From the NCBI GenBank assembly GCA_029288515.1, contig JARIHB010000166.1, positions 1-34,514 on the forward strand: a stretch of DNA of 34,514 nt, written 5' to 3'. Positions 32,601-34,514 of this stretch are shown in pieces. The translations under genes were made by a program, and so were the position numbers. A model generated the notes under the pieces. The model saw only the letters and a list, made by a program, of their open reading frames with translations. It was not told where the DNA came from and ran no database searches. This stretch comes from Candidatus Saccharimonadota bacterium (GTDB lineage Bacteria; Patescibacteriota; Saccharimonadia; Saccharimonadales; UBA4665). How positions within the stretch are numbered: the stretch's first letter is position 1; each line of letters opens with the position of its first letter.

Positions 32601-34476
32601 ACGAACTACGGGCGGTGTTGCTAATGCGTACTTCGTCGATGGAACCGGCGAAATACCCCTGCGCCCACCCCGATTCAGACGAAAAACCGCCCAGTGTCGA
32701 ACCGATAAGCAACGGCTGGTCGGTGTCCGGGAGTGTAAGCGCGGCTGCTGTCTGAGCATTGAGCGTGCCATCTATATAAAGTTTCATGGTTGTACCGTCG
32801 TACGTAGCAGCAATATGGTGCCAGTTTGTATCCTGGCCCACGGTAGCCGACTGCAGGAAGCCGTTATTGCCATATGACCACACCTGGGCATCAGCGTTGG
32901 GGGAGTTACCTAGGCCTGCGTACAGCTTACCCTTGTATACTGCCATACTCTGCACTGTTTCGATAACGTTTGCACCCCAGCTGGAATTAAGGCCGCCGCC
33001 GCCGATTTTGGTCCAGGTGCCGGCATCATAGCTCCATACCTCACCGTCGCCCGCCGTATTACCCAGGCCGGCGTATATCACACCATTGTATACGGCCAGC
33101 GTCTTCAGTTGCTCGTACTGGCCGTCGGCCCAGCTGCTCGCTATGCCGTCGCCGCCGATTTGTGTCCAGGTGGTGCCGTTATATTCCCAGAGCTCGGCGT
33201 CGCCGGTGCTGTTGCCCAGGCCAGCATAGAGCTTGCCATCATAGGGCACCATGGATTCAACCTGCTCGTAAACAGTATTCCAACTGCTGTTCAGCCCGTC
33301 GCCGCCAACCTTAGCCCAAGCCGTACCATTCCAGCGCCAGACTTCGGCATCTCCCGCACTCACGCCAAGGCCGGCATAGAGGTTACTGCCGTACACCGCC
33401 AGCGAGCTGACTCGTTCAAAGTTCGTTGTCCACCCGCTGTTTAGGCTGTCACCGCCGATTTTGGTCCAGGTGCTGCCATTGTATCGCCAGACTTCGGCAT
33501 CGTTGGCCGAGTTCCCCAGGCCGGCATATAACGCGCCATTGTACGTGGCCATAGAGTACACTTCTTCATAATTAGTGGTCCAGCCGCTATTCAGGCTGTC
33601 ACCGCCTACTTGTGTCCAGGTAGTGCCGTCAAAGCGCCAGACTTCGGCATCGTTGGCGGTGGTGCCGAGGCCGGCGTACAGGTTGCCGCCAAAGCTGATC
33701 AAACTCATAACGTTTTCGTATGTCGTAGCCGGCCAGCTGCTGTTCACCCCTTGGCCACCAACAATCTGCCAGGTAGTGCCGTCAAAGCGCCAAACCATGG
33801 CATTGCCGGCTACGGTATTACCGGTGCCGGCATATAAGTAGTCACCGGAGACTGTCATGGTTTCGATGTCTTGCAGGTTAAAATAGCCCCAACTTTTGTT
33901 TATATATCCGCCGCCGATGCGCGTCCAGGTGGTGCCGTTGTACGTCCACACTTCGGCGTTATTGCCCGTAGCCACCAGACCGGCATAGAGCGTTGAGCCG
34001 TTGTACGTCAGCGAGTTGACTTGTGTGTGCGTATTCGTAAAGCTGCCGTTTAACGCATCACCGCCGATCTTGGTCCAAGTGCCTGACGTCAGCTTCCACA
34101 CCTCGTTATCACCGGCGGTCGTGCCGAGGCCGGCGTACAAGCTGGTGCCGTCATCGGTAAAGCTATAAACTCCCTCGTACGAGGTGCTATCCCACGAAGA
34201 GTTCAGCGTATCGCCGCCGACTTGCGCCCAGGTGGTGCCGTTATATTCCCACACCTCAGCGTCACCGGCGGTCGTGCCGAGGCCGGCGTACAGTTTGCTA
34301 TTAAACCATCGCATGCTGACCACGGTCTCGTAGGTAGATGCCGCCCAGCTGGAACTTAGGGCGTCGCCGCCGATTTGTGTCCAGGTGGTGCCCGTTAGCC
34401 GCCAAACGTCAGCGTCGCCAGCAGTATTGCCAAAACCTACATACAGATTTGTGCCATCGTTTGACATGCTGTACAC
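29680..34476 (-). CDS. Giant surface protein, partial: propeller-like repeats, LamG, FN3 modules (N-terminus missing)
   Basis: At least 1598 residues are present and the N-terminus lies off the contig; the five residues MYKRQ that can be read before this are adapter sequence. From the N-terminal side: eleven repeats of about 50 residues (LYAGLG...AEVW.Y.GTTWT.IGGD.LNSSW), probably beta-propeller blades; a LamG/concanavalin-like domain (NWHHIAATYDGTTMKLYIDG); a strand-rich module and a module with paired Cys; an Ig-like module (TPPVNPGFITAPSGFVNTKT); then about six fibronectin-III-like modules from roughly 31500 downward. The last residues are ASDNVLTIVLSSLKKVFGF, a short hydrophobic stretch and basic tail. 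An adhesin or cell-contact role is inferred from the architecture. It is co-transcribed with a MacB-type exporter. Confidence 0.9.
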   Translation of the reverse strand: MYSMSNDGTNLYVGFGNTAGDADVWRLTGTTWTQIGGDALSSSWAASTYETVVSMRWFNSKLYAGLGTTAGDAEVWEYNGTTWAQVGGDTLNSSWDSTSYEGVYSFTDDGTSLYAGLGTTAGDNEVWKLTSGTWTKIGGDALNGSFTNTHTQVNSLTYNGSTLYAGLVATGNNAEVWTYNGTTWTRIGGGYINKSWGYFNLQDIETMTVSGDYLYAGTGNTVAGNAMVWRFDGTTWQIVGGQGVNSSWPATTYENVMSLISFGGNLYAGLGTTANDAEVWRFDGTTWTQVGGDSLNSGWTTNYEEVYSMATYNGALYAGLGNSANDAEVWRYNGSTWTKIGGDSLNSGWTTNFERVSSLAVYGSNLYAGLGVSAGDAEVWRWNGTAWAKVGGDGLNSSWNTVYEQVESMVPYDGKLYAGLGNSTGDAELWEYNGTTWTQIGGDGIASSWADGQYEQLKTLAVYNGVIYAGLGNTAGDGEVWSYDAGTWTKIGGGGLNSSWGANVIETVQSMAVYKGKLYAGLGNSPNADAQVWSYGNNGFLQSATVGQDTNWHHIAATYDGTTMKLYIDGTLNAQTAAALTLPDTDQPLLIGSTLGGFSSESGWAQGYFAGSIDEVRISNTARSSFTAKPFAATPQTVTLGTGVRRNSVWHWDNFTSNETPNGGTITYRLSDDDGANWKYWNGSGWVLSASTTQANDVATVNTNIASFPVTFHGITWQAVLSGNGSQQVTLNSLTLLSTSDTTAPQTTGMSISALKAAGGSSLASNAWTNGGSPYFSWTAGSDVGSGVRGYCAYLGTDNTADPATTKGLLGNSPNQDGGFCQYLVTDTQLDLATPGALGLPLTTSTSPYYLILKPMDNAGNLSATSIEFHFRFDDTPPVNPGFITAPSGFVNTKTNTLTWPTSGGNAPSDAASGLAGLQYRIGTAGTWYGDAHSGTGDMGDLLANDGSYTTQNSPDFPDLQEGVNTIYFRTWDQAGNVTLTYATAALKVNTNGAPSEPQSVVATPSSNTTNSFAFSWSAPATFVGSASNITYCYTVNTLPSDQSCTFTSPGVTSLGAGPYATQPGGNMFYVVARDESNSINYSSYTSVSFTANTTAPGIPLNVDVVDVSIKATSNWRLALTWDVPSNIGAGIASYKVYRSTDNVTFNPVGSSSSTTYIDANLSQQRYYYQVKACDSTNNCGAFSATADQLPTGKFTSAANLVGEPAASGITTKRATISWATDRGSDSKIALGTSSGHYSPSEVGNSSQVTAHQIDLDNLSPGTTYYYVAKWTDEDGNTGTSQEYTFTTSPPPILKEITTHAITLSDATVQFTSKNATKVTLLYGKSEGFGGIKSLNTATIESTYSVNINGLEDGTKYFYKLVAYDSEGNAYEGSIFSFTTPPRPRITNVRFQPVLGEPTSTQQVTWQTNVPSTSRITYGKTGTTGAETADPAMTTDHTMIIRDLEDDSEYFLFATSSDASGNVAVSDRQTFHTALDTRPPKISNVTVESSIRGTGAEARGQVVVSWHTDEPSTSQVAFAEGSAAIAFNNRTAEDTGLSFEHIVIVSDLPTSKVYSVQPVSRDKAGNAGKGDTQSAIIGRASDNVLTIVLSSLKKVFGF
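32857..34476 (-). repeat. Eleven in-frame repeats of about 150 bp in the giant surface-protein gene
   Basis: The unit encodes V-x-S-[ML]-x5-LYAGLG-[NT]-[ST]-x-[GN]-DAEVW-x-[YF]-[ND]-GTTWT-x-[IV]-GGD-x-[LI]-NSSW. The fourth and fifth units are the most diverged; units six to eight (around 33300-33750) are nearly identical over long stretches, a sign of recent duplication or gene conversion. The array continues past the end of the contig, and such repeats probably caused the assembly to stop here. Confidence 0.9.
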
Positions 34477-34514
34477 CTGTCTCTTATACACATCTGACGC
34501 TGCCGACGATAAGG
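34477..34514 (+). other. Nextera transposase adapter left at the contig end (artefact)
   Basis: Bases 34477-34495 are the 19-base mosaic end read outward (CTGTCTCTTATACACATCT), followed by GACGCTGCCGACGA (34496-34509), the rest of the Read 1 Nextera adapter. The last five bases (TAAGG) may be the beginning of a sample index. Translated on the minus strand, the mosaic end gives the well-known false N-terminus MYKRQ. None of this is genomic. Confidence 0.97.

Noticed and set aside
32857..34476. Regular 150-bp repeats as a CRISPR or other non-coding array
   Set aside because: The repeats are in frame, have no spacers and encode a continuous protein; no cas genes are present.
1..34514. Recoded TGA (Gracilibacteria/Absconditabacteria code)
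   Set aside because: Several well-defined genes end at TGA with correct lengths and no in-frame TGA is needed in any conserved protein.

Overview
The window looks like one end of a metagenome-assembled bacterial contig. TGA is used as a normal stop (for example at 2156, 17393, 21258 and 24729), so the standard bacterial code applies. The mix suggests a Candidatus Saccharibacteria (TM7) or related CPR member: many roughly 400-residue proteins of no recognisable family, a secreted bulb-type lectin, a YHYH protein, a tailspike-like beta-helix protein, a very large fibronectin-type surface protein and short, tightly packed genes. That placement is inference; no ribosomal or other phylogenetic marker gene is present. 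The last 38 bases are Nextera transposase adapter (plus perhaps the start of an index), so the right end is an assembly boundary.

Layout. 1-222: tail of an open frame. 259-1482: unknown protein. 1557-6065 (minus): a left-handed beta-helix acyltransferase overlapping a multi-pass membrane protein, a tailspike-like beta-helix protein and an unknown protein. 6156-7095: a glyoxalase-family gene divergent from a MarR regulator, with a 13-bp palindrome between them. 7125-8177 (minus): unknown protein. 8389-9699: secreted lectin fused to a putative M15-like metallopeptidase domain. 9718-9997: two intrinsic terminators, tRNA-Gln and a large hairpin. 10006-11777 (minus): a DrrAB-type ABC exporter. 11904-15612: three tandem paralogues (family A). 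15597-16043 (minus): a receiver-only response regulator. 16095-18773: a putative TraB/Tiki-like protein and UDP-glucose 6-dehydrogenase. 18829-23739: a four-gene operon, mostly family B paralogues. 23833-25869: a secreted SGNH hydrolase and a membrane-anchored YHYH protein. 25898-27241: a further family B member. 27292-27654: a second receiver-only regulator. 27669-34476 (minus): a giant repeat/LamG/FN3 surface protein followed in the same tight operon by a MacB/LolD-type ABC ATPase and permease.

Two patterns stand out. First, most lineage-specific genes, and also UDP-glucose dehydrogenase and the YHYH gene, have no Shine-Dalgarno sequence. Instead a -10 box (often extended TGn) lies 6-12 nt before the start codon, which predicts leaderless or nearly leaderless mRNAs. 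Secreted, transporter and operon-internal genes mostly carry good Shine-Dalgarno sequences. Second, several of the unknown proteins, across unrelated families, begin with an acidic, Pro/Gly/Tyr-rich and probably disordered leader containing a short hydrophobic motif ending in [YFL]-L-P at about residues 30-66. Together these describe an expanded set of cytosol-start proteins that share expression mode and N-terminal signature. Their function is unknown; a role in the epibiotic lifestyle is speculation.
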